Shown here piece after piece: positions 9,105 through 18,508 of a stretch of 64,000 nt of DNA. Under the pieces are notes generated by a model. It was not told the origin of the DNA, did not search any database, and saw only the letters and a list, made by a program, of their open reading frames with translations. Numbering within the stretch: position 1 is the stretch's first letter; each line of letters begins with the position of its first letter. The stretch comes from Rhodospirillales bacterium (GTDB lineage: Bacteria; Pseudomonadota; Alphaproteobacteria; Rhodospirillales; Defluviicoccaceae), in contig JADJRE010000021.1 of the NCBI GenBank assembly GCA_016712375.1, positions 1 to 64,000 of the forward strand. Direction: 5' to 3'. Made by a program: the position numbers and the translations under genes.

Positions 9105-9641
9105 ATGACAATTCGTAGCATCATGCCATTTGGAAGTGTGCTTCTGGTGACCCTGGTTGCGGCTTGCGGCGGCGGATCAAGCAGCGGCGGCGGCACGACA
9201 CCGGCCGTTGCGGCGCCATCAACACCCGTGGCACAGGCCCCGGCCGTTTTGCCCAAGGGACTTCCGACGGTCAACACCTCGGCTGCGCAGGCACTCCTCT
9301 CGTCGGATCAGGTGCTGCAGACCGTCGACTTCCCGGAAAGCGGTAGCAAAACCGTCTCCGGCAGGATCGAGGGCTACAAGTCCACTGCCTACGCGGTTCC
9401 AGCGAAGGCCGGTCAGACGCTGACGGTAGCTATGACCACCTCGAGCACGTCCGCCTATTTCAATGTCAGGGATGTACGGGATCAGAGCGGCGCAGCAATT
9501 CACCGCGGGGAGATCGACGGACCGAAGGCAACCATCTCGGTACCGGCCGACACCACGTATCTGATCGACCCGTTTCTCGTTCGCGCCGTAGCGCGCCGCG
9601 GCTCTACGGCCGACTATACGCTTACGATAACCCGGCAGTAA
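9105..9641 (+). CDS. Lipoprotein with PPC-like domain
   Basis: 178-residue lipoprotein preceded by a good AGGAGG site. The lipobox LVAAC places the lipidated cysteine at residue 21, followed by a flexible Gly/Ser/Pro/Ala linker. The C-terminal half (GRIEGYKSTAYAVPAKAGQT ... AMTTSSTSAYFNV ... YLIDPFLVRAVARRGSTADY) aligns by eye with the domain in the secreted protein at 7918-8677 (both share G-R-I-x-G, K-x-G-Q, a YFN motif and an F/YLVR-A-A-RR stretch). This implies tandem duplication. Probably anchored in a membrane facing the periplasm. Role unknown. Confidence 0.65.
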   Translation: MTIRSIMPFGSVLLVTLVAACGGGSSSGGGTTPAVAAPSTPVAQAPAVLPKGLPTVNTSAAQALLSSDQVLQTVDFPESGSKTVSGRIEGYKSTAYAVPAKAGQTLTVAMTTSSTSAYFNVRDVRDQSGAAIHRGEIDGPKATISVPADTTYLIDPFLVRAVARRGSTADYTLTITRQ

Positions 9642-9910
9642 GCCGTCCTCGGCCTCCATCGGTGCGACCAGGTTCAGGCCGGAGCGATGCACGCCGGCGA
9701 TGGATGGTCCGCAGGTTATCAGTGCCACCGTTTTTCGGTTGTTGGCGGGCTGGTTGAAGGGATGGCGACGCGGGGTCACGACCGGCGTGTTTGCCTGCCC
9801 TTCGCTTGAGCGAAAAGCACTGAACGGCTGACGCATCCAGTACGGCCTGAACGATCGAAATCGGTCTCGGCGCACCGCACGTGCTTGACGGGTTTCGCGA
9901 ACCCGGCCAT

Positions 9911-10861
9911 ATGCAATTGATGATCACCGACGCCCCCGTCCGCCATCCGGAGAAGCAGCATCGACCGGACAATCCGTCGCCGCGCAAGCCTTCGTGGATC
10001 CGGGTGAAGGCGCCAACCTCGCCGGCGTATGGCGAGACGCATCGGATCATCCGCGAGCACGGGCTGCATACCGTCTGCGAAGAGGCTGGATGCCCCAACA
10101 TCGGCGAGTGCTGGGCGAAGAAGCACGCGACGGTGATGATCCTGGGTGATGTCTGCACGCGGGCCTGCGCCTTCTGCAACGTTGCCACCGGCAAGCCAGG
10201 CGCGGTCAATCCGCATGAGCCGGACAATCTCGCCGAGACCGTCGTCAAGCTCGGCCTGAAGCACGTGGTGATTACCTCGGTCGACCGCGACGATCTCGAC
10301 GATGGCGGGGCGCATCAATTCGTCCGCTGCATCGAGCGCATCCGCCTCGCCGCTGCCAGCACCAGCATCGAAATTCTTGTCCCCGATTTCCGGCACAAGG
10401 ACGGCGCGCTCGAGGCGGTGGTTGCCGCGCGGCCGGACGTGTTCAACCATAATCTCGAGACGGTGCCGCGGCTCTACCCCGGGATCCGGCCCGGCGCCCG
10501 CTACTACCACTCGCTGCGGCTGCTCGACCGCGCAAAGCAGATCGACGCCCGCTTGTTCACCAAGTCTGGGATCATGGTCGGGCTGGGAGAAACCCGTGCC
10601 GAGGTGTTGCAGGTGATGGACGACCTGCGCTCGGCGGACGTCGATTTCCTGACCATTGGCCAGTACCTGCAACCGACGCCGAAGCACGCCGCCATCGATC
10701 GCTTCGTCGAGCCTTCGGAGTTCGAGGAGTATCGCGAGGTCGGCCGCGCCAAGGGGTTTCTGCTGGTGGCGTCGTCGCCGCTGACCCGCTCTTCGTATCA
10801 CGCCGACCGAGATTTCGCCGCCCTGCGCGGCGCCCGCCTGGAACAATTGGCCCGCGCCTGA
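9911..10861 (+). CDS. lipA: Lipoyl synthase
   Basis: Radical SAM enzyme that inserts two sulfurs into the octanoyl chain on lipoyl domains of 2-oxoacid dehydrogenases and GcvH. The auxiliary-cluster cysteines are in CEEAGCPNIGEC, and the SAM-cluster motif is CTRACAFC. The C-terminal serine motif SSPLTRSSYHAD supplies the serine ligand to the auxiliary cluster. The characteristic RKPSWIRVKAP is near the N-terminus. I prefer ATG 9911 because GTG 9881 would add ten residues not usual in the family. The next gene, 24 bases on, encodes the RatA/COQ10-like protein, a common alphaproteobacterial pairing. Confidence 0.95.
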   Translation: MQLMITDAPVRHPEKQHRPDNPSPRKPSWIRVKAPTSPAYGETHRIIREHGLHTVCEEAGCPNIGECWAKKHATVMILGDVCTRACAFCNVATGKPGAVNPHEPDNLAETVVKLGLKHVVITSVDRDDLDDGGAHQFVRCIERIRLAAASTSIEILVPDFRHKDGALEAVVAARPDVFNHNLETVPRLYPGIRPGARYYHSLRLLDRAKQIDARLFTKSGIMVGLGETRAEVLQVMDDLRSADVDFLTIGQYLQPTPKHAAIDRFVEPSEFEEYREVGRAKGFLLVASSPLTRSSYHADRDFAALRGARLEQLARA

Positions 10862-10885
10862 CGCGGGTGAGGTGATCACCGTTCG

Positions 10886-11401
10886 ATGCCGACCCACGCG
10901 GAGCAACGCGTCGTCCCGTACTCGCCGGAGAAGATTTTCGACCTGGTGGCCGACGTCGAGCGCTATCCGCAATTCCTGCCGTGGTGCCTCGCCTGCCGCA
11001 TCCGACGCCACCTCGGCCCGAACCAGTTCGTCGCCGACCTGATGATCGGTTTCAAAGTGTTCCGGGAGAGGTTCGCGTCCGAGGTGACGTTGCACCGCCC
11101 CGACCGCATCGACGTCGTCTACCGCGACGGCCCCTTTCGCTACCTCAACAACCACTGGAACTTCCGGACCGACGAAACGGGACGCTGCATCATCGACTTC
11201 TACATCGACTTCGAGTTTCGCTCGAAGACATTGCAGACGCTGATCGGCAAGCTGTTCAACGAAGCCGTGCAACGAATGGTCAACGCCTTCGAAAAGCGCG
11301 CGGGCCAGCTCTATGGTCTGGATCAGGTCGGAGCGGCACGAGGCGGGACACCGGCAACAAAACCCGCCGCCGTCTCACCGTCCGGGCGGGACGCGACATG
11401 A
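10886..11401 (+). CDS. COQ10/RatA-family START-domain protein
   Basis: 171-residue lipid/ubiquinone-binding START-like protein. Family motifs are VPYSPEKIFDLVADVERYPQ at residues 10-29, FLPWCLACRI, a central NNHWNF strand and the terminal helix LFNEAVQRMVNAFEKRAGQLYG. Members bind coenzyme Q or its precursors (COQ10) or, in some bacteria, act on ribosomes (RatA); the present gene is better read as the COQ10-like type because it follows lipA. The C-terminal Ala/Pro tail is not conserved. Between this gene and 11519 I see no further gene. Confidence 0.85.
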   Translation: MPTHAEQRVVPYSPEKIFDLVADVERYPQFLPWCLACRIRRHLGPNQFVADLMIGFKVFRERFASEVTLHRPDRIDVVYRDGPFRYLNNHWNFRTDETGRCIIDFYIDFEFRSKTLQTLIGKLFNEAVQRMVNAFEKRAGQLYGLDQVGAARGGTPATKPAAVSPSGRDAT

Positions 11402-11518
11402 GGAAGGCCGGCAGGATTCGCGTAAACCTTGTTGAAGCTCTTCGCCATTGGCGCACCGACCAGATCTGCTTCAAGGGCGAGCTTTGCGAAATCAGCGACC
11501 GCGCACGCGAGTCGGCGC

Positions 11519-13281
11519 TTACAGCGCATCGTCGCCGCGCCGCGCATTATGCTCCTTTCCGAAATCTATGGCGTAGACCGCTACCGGCTCGTCGAAGCCC
11601 TTGAGCGTTCGCGACCCGAGTGCGATTAGAGGTGCCTTGCTGCCAACCATCGCGACCGCGGCGGCGTCAATCAGGACTTGGCCGTTCTCGGCTGACGAAC
11701 ACAAACGCGATGCAAGGTTTACGACGCTGCCGACGGCAGTGTAATCGAGGCGGCTTTCGGATCCGATCTGCCCGACCGTGGCCACCCCCAGGCGAGGCCG
11801 ACGCCAAAGCCCAGCGAGTAGCCTTTCGCACGCCATCCTGCGACGAGGGCCTGCACGGCTGACCGCATATCGACCGCCATCTCGACCGCACGCAACGCCG
11901 GGTCCGCGCACGGAACCGGCGCGTTCACCAGAACCATCAGTCCATCCCCTGAAAAGTTCATCAGCGTGCCACCGTGCCGGACAACGACCGCACCCAGCGC
12001 CTCGTAGTACTCTCCGAGCACGCCAATGATCGCTTCGGGCTCGGCCCGAGCGGAAAACGCCGTGAACCCGCGCAGGTCGGCGAAAACTACCGCCACTTCG
12101 ACGCGCCGGCTGTCGAGCATGCCGCCGTCGCCCGCCCGGTCAATCAGTTCGGCCACCTGCGGCGCGAGGAAGCGCTTGAGGCGGTTGATGCGCTCCGAAC
12201 GTTGTTGCGAGACTGCCAATTCGCCTGCCATCTCGTTGAACCGTGCAGCGAGCCGCCCTAGTTCGTCTTCGCTGGCAATCTCGATGCGGTGGTCGAACTG
12301 GCCCGCGCCGATGCGCCGGGCGCCATCCTCCAAGTGGCGGATCGGCTTGGTCATCCGCCCAGCCAGCCAGTAGGCGAGCGCGGCTGCGAAGATAGCGCCG
12401 GCGAGAAGCAGGCCGCCGGTGCGCCACAGGGCGTCATAAATAGGCCGGAGCGCCTCGGCGACAGGCTGATGGACGAGCACGCTCCAATCGACGCCGCGCA
12501 CCGGCGCCATCGCCGCCATCACGGCCTGCCCCGCCGGATCCTTCCCTGTCGCCGCGCCGCCCTGCGCTTCAATAGCATCCCGCAACACTCGCAGCGGTTT
12601 TGCGGCGGGATCCTTCTCGCCCCGCAGTACCAGGCTGATGTCAGGGTGAGCGATGATGCGGCCCGGCCGGTCGAGTACGAAAGCTTGGCCGCTGTTGCCG
12701 ACCCGAATGCTCGTGATGACGTCCCAGATCAGCTTTAGGTTGATCTCGGCGACTGCGACCCCGAGCGCCGCCCGGTTGCCCGCAATCGCGATGGTCATGA
12801 ACGGCTCCGAGTCCCGGTGGAAGGTGACCGGGCCATACCAGACCCTTGCCGATCGGGCGCCTGAAACCGCAGGATCGCCCGAAAGATCGACGCCGCTCTC
12901 CGTCCGATTCAGGCTGACCCGCGAGACGAAGAGCCTTTCCCGCCCGTTGCCGTCGATGAGGGTGAGGCTGGCGACGGCGGGGACCTGGCGAAGCAGACGG
13001 ACGGCGTCGATTGAGTGCCGCTCGTCGGGGCCTTGTTCCCACGGCAACTGCACAACCCAAGCAAGTTGATCCTTTATGCCCTCGATAAAATCCTGAATTC
13101 TCACCGCGGCAAGCCGCGCCTCGGCGCCGAGCTGGGCGTCCAGGTGCGCGCGCTGGTCCCGATAGCCGAACCAGGCTTCGCTCGCGCCCGCCGCAAGCAG
13201 CGGCACCACCACGGCCGCGAACAGGACGAGGAAGTACTTTCCGAACAGCGAGTCAGGCGGTCGAAGGCGGGCGTGGGTCAT
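11519..13281 (-). CDS. Membrane adenylate/guanylate cyclase with sensor and HAMP (frameshift near 11800)
   Basis: Class III nucleotide cyclase of about 587 residues. An N-terminal transmembrane helix (YFLVLFAAVVVPLLAAGA) is followed by a dCache-like extracytoplasmic sensor (about residues 40-290), a second helix (GLLLAGAIFAAALAYWLAG), HAMP (TKPIRHLEDGARRIGAG) and a catalytic domain. Metal-binding aspartates are in VVFADLRGFTAFS and NFSGDGLMVLV, and the downstream SRLDYTAVGSVVNLASRL carries the substrate-specifying Asp/Thr region. The C-terminal catalytic part lies one frame away. Restoring one G in the GGGGG run near 11800 gives LAWGVATVGQIGSESRLDY. It would make cAMP or cGMP in response to a periplasmic ligand. 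No neighbour suggests the signal. Confidence 0.85.
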
Positions 13282-13581
13282 CGGTCCGCGCCCATTGCCA
13301 GCTGCGGCGGCGGCGCGTCAGCGTCTTCATTCAGGGACATCGTCGGACTTCCGGGAGCAATGATCCTGGTACCTTACCGGTTGAGCGCCTGCAAGGCTTC
13401 AAGCTTAGCCACGAACACGATCCAGTCGATCGACTGGGTAACGCGGCTGTCGCTTTGTCGCGGTTTATGAGCTGCTTTGAATAGATGCCGGGTCGGCTGC
13501 CGCGATTGTGGAAGTTGCATCCTGGCCTTCCTGTATGGCCTATAATCTTCCCTAGCATTCCGTGGGCACGATGTTGAGCGA
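13282..13581. other. Intergenic region, no gene recognised
   Basis: 300 bases between the divergent cyclase and binding-protein genes. It must contain both promoters. A 19-codon reading frame upstream of and overlapping the cyclase start (MSLNEDADAPPPQLAMGADR on the minus strand) is visible but there is no evidence it is translated. No repeat or RNA structure stood out. Confidence 0.4.
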
Positions 13582-14559
13582 ATGAGGCGGCGCGACTTCC
13601 TGGGTTTCCTGGGCGCTAATGCTGCTGCGGCGGCGCTGCCGGCACGCGCGCAGTCTCTGCCGGTGATCGGCTATATCTGCCCCGAGTCGCCTGGGCTCTT
13701 CGCCAGCCGCGTCAACGCTTTCCGCGAAGGCATAGCAGAAACGGGGTTCGCCGAGGGCCGTAACGTCGCGATCGAGTATCGATGGGCGGAAGGTCAGTAC
13801 GATCGGTTGCCGGCGCTCGCGGCAGACCTGGCCAAGGGTAATATAGACGTGATCGTCGCGCCCGGCGGCGCTCCCACCGCGCTGGCGGCGAAATCCGCAA
13901 CAGCGACGATCCCGATCGTTTTCGAGATGGGCGGCGATCCGGTGGCGCTCAAAGTGGTGGACAGCCTGTCGCACCCAGGCGGAAATCTTACCGGCGTCTC
14001 CAGCTTGAGCGTTGAAGTCTCACGCAAGCGGCTCGAATTCATGCACGAGCTGCTGCCGACCGCGACCGTCTTCGGCGTCGTTGTCAATCCCACCAGCCCC
14101 ACCGCGAAGTCACAGCTGGGCAGCCTCAACGCGGCTGCCGATGCACTCGGGGTGCAGATTCCTGTCTTGAACGCCAGCAGCGAATCGGACTTCGAAACCG
14201 TGTTCGCAGCCGTGCCGCAGCTGCGCGCGAGTGGACTCGTGTTCACGTCCGATCCTTACTTTGCCTTCCGCAGTCAAAAGCTGGCTGCGATCGCCGCTCG
14301 CCATGCCGTGCCAGCAATCACCCAATCCCGCGATTTCGTCATGGCCGGGGGCCTGATGAGCTACGGCGGCGACTTCACCCAAACCCACCGACAGGCCGGT
14401 GTCTATGCCGGGCGTGTGCTGAAGGGCGAGAAGATTTCTGATCTGCCGGTCCAACTAGTCACAAAACTCGAGTTCTTCATCAATCTGAAGACGGCCGCAC
14501 GCCTCGGCATAAGCTTTCCAGCCGCCCTTGTCAGTAACGCCGACGTTGTGATCGAATGA
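13582..14559 (+). CDS. ABC transporter substrate-binding protein (TrpX-like, PF04392 type)
   Basis: 325-residue periplasmic binding protein with a twin-arginine-like leader (MRRRDFLGFLGANAAAAALP, cleavage after ARA). The mature part has the alternating Rossmann-like lobes of the family: PVIGYICPESPGLFASRVNA, GFAEGRNVAIEYRWAEGQYD and a downstream hinge (ATIPIVFEMGGDPVALKVVD). Family members bind aromatic amino acids or unknown ligands. No permease or ATPase gene is adjacent, so this is an orphan binding protein. The frame is intact. Confidence 0.85.
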   Translation: MRRRDFLGFLGANAAAAALPARAQSLPVIGYICPESPGLFASRVNAFREGIAETGFAEGRNVAIEYRWAEGQYDRLPALAADLAKGNIDVIVAPGGAPTALAAKSATATIPIVFEMGGDPVALKVVDSLSHPGGNLTGVSSLSVEVSRKRLEFMHELLPTATVFGVVVNPTSPTAKSQLGSLNAAADALGVQIPVLNASSESDFETVFAAVPQLRASGLVFTSDPYFAFRSQKLAAIAARHAVPAITQSRDFVMAGGLMSYGGDFTQTHRQAGVYAGRVLKGEKISDLPVQLVTKLEFFINLKTAARLGISFPAALVSNADVVIE

Positions 14560-14624
14560 AGCGCCCTAGGCGGTTACCGAACACCTTCACGGAGCCGGCG
14601 TCGGGTTGGTTGGGCGTCCCTTTT

Positions 14625-14645
14625 GATGCGGCGTTCTGCCGCATC
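14625..14645. terminator. Perfect hairpin between binding-protein gene and tRNA-Ala
   Basis: GATGCGGC / GCCGCATC form an 8-bp perfect stem with a GTTCT loop. It lies between two convergent transcription units and could end both, but neither side has a clear T run, so this is only a candidate. Confidence 0.4.
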
Positions 14646-14671
14646 GTGATTGACGGACGTGCGTCTTGGAT

Positions 14672-14747
14672 TGGTGGAGCCGAGGGGAGTCGAACCCCTG
14701 ACCTCCGCAATGCCATTGCGGCGCTCTCCCAACTGAGCTACGGCCCC
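14672..14747 (-). tRNA. tRNA-Ala (anticodon GGC), CCA encoded
   Basis: The minus strand gives a full cloverleaf. The acceptor stem GGGGCCG pairs with CGGCTCC, with one G-T pair. The D arm is GCTC..GAGC, the anticodon stem CCGCA/TGCGG holds loop ATGGCAT with anticodon GGC, and the T loop GGTTCGACTCC is canonical. The discriminator A and CCA are encoded. It reads GCC, the dominant alanine codon in GC-rich genomes. No neighbouring tRNA is seen. Confidence 0.97.
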
Positions 14748-14875
14748 GAAACGTAAAGCGGGCGAGGATACCCGCATGGGTTGGCCGATTGGCCGACCGG
14801 AGTGGAATCTAATGAACGCGCGGTGCCCCCGGCAAGGGAAAACGTGCGGGACCGCCGGCCTGGGTAGCTGAAAGC

Positions 14876-15274
14876 TTACGGCTTGTCGTCGAGTTCGTCG
14901 TCGACGTGCTCCATCACCTCGCCGATATCGTCGTCGTCCTCGCCGAGTTCGGAGGTATCCTCCATCAGCTCGCCATTCTCGGTGGCGAGGTCGTCCTCGC
15001 CGGTGCCCGCCTCGGCGGCTTCCTCGAGGTCTTCGACCTCCACCGCATCCGCATCGACGGCATCATCATCGGCGACGACATCATCGTCCACCAGACGCGC
15101 CGCCGCGATCGGCTCCTCTTTCGGCAGCGGTCCCGGCCGGCGCGGCTTCGGCTGGCGCTCCGGATCATGCACCGTGCTGCACACCGGGCAGATAATCGGG
15201 TTGCGCCGCAGGTCATAAAATCGTGCGCCGCAGCCGAAGCAGGTCCGCTTCGTTCCCCACTCAAGTTTCGCCAA
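14876..15274 (-). CDS. TIGR02300 (FYDLN) family protein
   Basis: 132-residue alphaproteobacterial protein. The N-terminus LEWGTKRTCFGCGARFYDLR contains the diagnostic FYDLN-like motif (here FYDLR), with a zinc-ribbon-like pair of CxxC (CFGC, CPVC). The C-terminal two thirds is a highly acidic low-complexity tail (DDDVVADDDAVDADAVEVED). The family has unknown function and is typically next to aroA, as here (143 bases, divergent). The compositional bias of the tail makes most overlapping frames spurious. Confidence 0.9.
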   Translation of the reverse strand: MAKLEWGTKRTCFGCGARFYDLRRNPIICPVCSTVHDPERQPKPRRPGPLPKEEPIAAARLVDDDVVADDDAVDADAVEVEDLEEAAEAGTGEDDLATENGELMEDTSELGEDDDDIGEVMEHVDDELDDKP

Positions 15275-15416
15275 CAGCTATCCTCCGCGTTCTCGGCGGC
15301 CATCCGAGTTCGGCCGCCAATTGCCATGTTTGCTTTCGTTCTGTCAAAAGCAAAAAATGCCGCCGCGGCGATCGGGCGCCGCCGATGCACGCGCCCGCGC
15401 TCCACCGGAGTTCGTT

Positions 15417-16757
15417 ATGCATCCGATGATTGCCCATCCGGCCGAAGCTTTGCGTGGAACATCGACCGTCCCCGGCGACAAGTCGATCTCGCACCGGGCG
15501 CTGCTCCTGGCCGCCTCGGCGGTCGGCGAAACGCACATCCGCGGCCTGCTGGAGGCCGAGGACGTTCTAGCCACCGCAGCGGCGCTGGGCGCGCTGGGTG
15601 CGAACATTCGCCGCGATGCGGAAGGCTGGCGGGTGTCCGGCCGTGGCGTTGGCGGACTGGCGGAGGCAGAACGGGTGCTCGACCTGGGCAACTCCGGAAC
15701 GGGCGTCCGGCTGATGATGGGGCTGGTGGCAAGCCAGCCGATTCTGTCTTTCTTCTGCGGCGATGCCTCGCTTTCGCGCCGGCCTATGATGCGGGTCACA
15801 GAACCACTGGGGCGAATGGGCGCAGAAATATGGGCACGGGGTGGCGACCGGCTGCCGCTGTGCGTGCGCGGCAGCGCGACGCCGCTGCCCATCGACTACA
15901 CCTCGCCGGTGGCGTCAGCGCAAGTAAAGTCGGCGGTGCTGCTGGCTGGCCTGAACACGCCTGGACGAACCTCGGTGACCGAACCACTGCCGACGCGTGA
16001 CCATACGGAACGGCTGCTGCGGCACTTTGGTGCTACCGTGGACGTCGAGCCGCTCGCCGACGGCGGCCGGCGGGTTACCCTTGAAGGTCAGCCGGAGCTG
16101 TCGGCAAGGCCGGTGACGGTTCCTGGCGACCCATCCTCGGCGGCATTCCCGCTGGTGGCGGCGCTGCTGATACCGGGTTCGCAGGTGACGCTGACAAACG
16201 TCGGCATCAATCCCTTGCGCATCGGCCTGCTGGAGACGCTGGAAGAAATGGGAGCGCGGCTGAGCCGCATCGGCACAACGGACGACGGCGGCGAGCCGAC
16301 TTGCGACCTGCGCATCGCGGCGGGGCCGCTGCGCGGCGTGGACGTCCCGGAGGTGCGCGTACCGGCGATGATCGACGAATTTCCCATTCTCGCCGTCGCC
16401 GCGGCCTGCGCGCAGGGGCGGACGCGGATGCGGGGACTGCGCGAGCTGCGCGTCAAGGAAAGCGACCGGCTGGCCGCGATCGCGGCGGGGCTCACCGCCT
16501 GCGGTGTCGTGGTGCGTGCCGGGGATGATTGGCTGGAGATCGACGGTGCGGGCGGCCCTCCGCCGGGAGGCGGCATTGTGAGCACGCATTTCGATCATCG
16601 CATCGCCATGTCCTTCCTGATCCTCGGGCTGGCGGCACGCTCTGCGGTGCGCATCGACGACGGATCGGCGATTGCCACCAGTTTTCCTGGCTTTCGGACG
16701 CTGATGACTGAATTAGGCGGGAACATCAATGACGTCGACGATCATCAGGACCTTTGA
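15417..16757 (+). CDS. aroA: 3-phosphoshikimate 1-carboxyvinyltransferase (EPSP synthase)
   Basis: Transfers enolpyruvate from PEP to shikimate-3-phosphate in the chorismate pathway. The start ATG 15417 (MHPMIAHPAEALRGTSTVPG) gives 446 residues, with the substrate-binding DKSISHRA, the signature LDLGNSGTGVRLMMG and, in the C-terminal domain, RVKESDRLAAIA and DHRIAMSFL. An upstream in-frame extension to 15321 exists but lacks family similarity. The next gene starts 29 bases inside aroA's 3' end, so they are probably translationally coupled. Cytidylate kinase, the usual downstream gene in relatives, is not found here. Confidence 0.95.
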   Translation: MHPMIAHPAEALRGTSTVPGDKSISHRALLLAASAVGETHIRGLLEAEDVLATAAALGALGANIRRDAEGWRVSGRGVGGLAEAERVLDLGNSGTGVRLMMGLVASQPILSFFCGDASLSRRPMMRVTEPLGRMGAEIWARGGDRLPLCVRGSATPLPIDYTSPVASAQVKSAVLLAGLNTPGRTSVTEPLPTRDHTERLLRHFGATVDVEPLADGGRRVTLEGQPELSARPVTVPGDPSSAAFPLVAALLIPGSQVTLTNVGINPLRIGLLETLEEMGARLSRIGTTDDGGEPTCDLRIAAGPLRGVDVPEVRVPAMIDEFPILAVAAACAQGRTRMRGLRELRVKESDRLAAIAAGLTACGVVVRAGDDWLEIDGAGGPPPGGGIVSTHFDHRIAMSFLILGLAARSAVRIDDGSAIATSFPGFRTLMTELGGNINDVDDHQDL

Positions 16758-17815
16758 GACGACCCGGAGGCGGGCGGCGCGGCGGAAGTTGCGGCGGATG
16801 ATGACCGCGGCGCGCGCCCGGATGCCTTCGCCGATCCGGTCGGTGGCTTGCCTGACCCTGACGGCGGCGCTGTCCCTGCCGGCGGCAGTGGCGATCATCC
16901 ATCTGTCGGGCGCGCGCAGCTGGCCGTTTGAACTCGCGCACCATTTCGTCGCTCCCGCTGGAGTCGGCGCCGCCGCCGTCTGCGTTGTCGCCATGCTGCT
17001 GCGGGTTCGCGCCGTGGTGCTGCCGGCATTGCTGCTCGCGGTCTGGTTCGCCGTCGTCTGGGCATCGGCACCCCTCCCAGCCAAGACGGTCGCCGGATCT
17101 TCCGCTCACGCGGCCGTTCCGCTGCCCGCGGGATCGGCGCTGACGCTGGTCACCAACAACGTCTATGTGAACAACGACCGGATGGATGCGCTGGTCTCCT
17201 GGCTGGCCAGCCGGCCCGCCGATGTCATCGTCCTGCAGGAACTGGCCCCCGAGCTGATAAAGCGCCTGAAACGGGGCGATGGGAGCTATCCCTTCCGCGT
17301 CGTCGCCGAAGATGTCTATGTCTACGACGGCGGCGAGACGACCGAGGCGATCGCCGTGCTGTCCCGGTGGCCGATCATCGGCAGCCGGCCGCTGAACGCA
17401 GAAACGCGCGGCTGGCAGGCAATGCTGGTGCGCATCGATGTCGGCGGCGGCGTCCGGCCGTGGATCGTCGCGGTGCACCCCGCCCTCGCCGGTGCTCGCC
17501 GCAAATCTGCCGACACGCGATCGCATCCTGGCTGACCTCGCAACGGCAATCACGACGCTGGACGGGCCGGTGATCGTCGCCGGCGATTTCAACGCCACGC
17601 CCTATACGCCCGCCTTCCGCGATTTCGTTCACGCAGCCGGCGTTGCCACCTTCAGGCGGCTCCCCGCCACCTTTCCCAACCGGCTGGGCGACGCCGGCTT
17701 GCCGATCGATCACGTGATGGTGCGCGACGCCGAGCTGGCGGCGTTGCAAGCGCTTCCGTCGATCGGCTCCGACCACCGCGCGCTGGCAGCGACGATCTTG
17801 CTGCCTCCCGGTTAG
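16729..17815 (+). CDS. Membrane-anchored endonuclease/exonuclease/phosphatase-family protein (frameshift near 17485)
   Basis: N-terminal region with three hydrophobic helices (AALSLPAAVAIIHLSGA, AGVGAAAVCVVAMLL, LPALLLAVWFAVVWASA) followed by an EEP-fold domain. Metal and catalytic residues are visible as LTLVTNNVYVNN, VIVLQEL (Glu), AVHP, VAGDFNATPYTPAF (Asp-Asn) and the terminal IGSDHRAL (Asp-His). The frame breaks in a CCCC run near 17480; dropping one C gives VHPPSPVLAANLPTRDRILA and restores about 361 residues. Family members cleave phosphodiesters of nucleic acids or lipids. The substrate cannot be predicted. Confidence 0.8.
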
Positions 17816-17848
17816 ATGTCGCCGCTGACTCGCTACCCGTCCCTTCTG

Positions 17849-18508
17849 TCAGGCGTCTTCGAGGCGACCGTCGCGCAGCATTACTCGCCTGGTGGCGAGG
17901 CGGTTACAGAAGGCCCGGTCGTGCGAAACGATCAGCATCGCCTGCGGCAGTTCCAGCAGCAGCCGGGCGAGCGCCGCTTCCGCCCCTTCGTCGAGACCGG
18001 TTGTCGGCTCGTCGAGCAGCAGCGCGTCCGGCCGCATCGCCAGCACGCACGCCAGCGTCACCAGCCGCTTTTCTCCCCCCGACAGCCGGTGGGTGATCCG
18101 GGCGCCAAAGCCGTGGAGGCCGACCGCCGCCAGCGTTGCCTCGGCGATCTCGCGCGCGTGCACCGGCGTGCGACCAAGATTGAGGGGGCCGAAGGCGACA
18201 TCCTCCAGCACCGTCGGGCAGAACAGCTGATCGTCCGCATCCTGGAATAGCAGGCCGGCGCGGGCGCGCACTTCATGGAAATCCCGCTCGTGGCGCCGCT
18301 CGCGGCCAAAGGCGATAATCCGTCCAGCAGCCGGCCGCAGCAAACCGACCGTCAGGTGCAACAGCGTCGTCTTGCCAGCGCCGTTCGGCCCCTCGATCAC
18401 CAATCGCTCGCCCGACCGCAAAGCCAGCGAGGCCCCGCGAAGCACCGGGCGTTCGGCATCGTAAGCAAAGCAGACGCTCTCGAGTTGCAGCAGCAACGCC
18501 TCGCTCAC
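17849..18508 (-). CDS. cbiO: ECF transporter ATPase, second copy
   Basis: Energy-coupling-factor ATPase of 219 residues. Walker A is GPNGAGKTTL, the Q loop QDADDQLF is typical of CbiO, the signature is LSGGEKRL, Walker B is ALLLDEPTTGLD and the switch histidine is in VSHDRAF. I choose GTG 18508, which overlaps the upstream cbiQ stop by four bases; an upstream ATG at 18628 would add 40 unrelated residues. It is the last gene of the riboswitch-led operon. A second T/ATPase pair in one operon is unusual for a cobalt transporter. Confidence 0.85.
   Translation of the reverse strand: MSEALLLQLESVCFAYDAERPVLRGASLALRSGERLVIEGPNGAGKTTLLHLTVGLLRPAAGRIIAFGRERRHERDFHEVRARAGLLFQDADDQLFCPTVLEDVAFGPLNLGRTPVHAREIAEATLAAVGLHGFGARITHRLSGGEKRLVTLACVLAMRPDALLLDEPTTGLDEGAEAALARLLLELPQAMLIVSHDRAFCNRLATRRVMLRDGRLEDA

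Noticed and set aside
9776..11272. 498-codon minus-strand frame opposite lipA and the COQ10-like gene
   Set aside because: A shadow of two clearly conserved genes on the other strand. Composition is Arg/Gln/His-rich as expected for antisense of GC-rich coding DNA.
11323..11547. Small minus-strand gene between the COQ10-like gene and the cyclase
   Set aside because: 74 codons, no ribosome site, no recognisable domain, overlaps two conserved genes at its ends.
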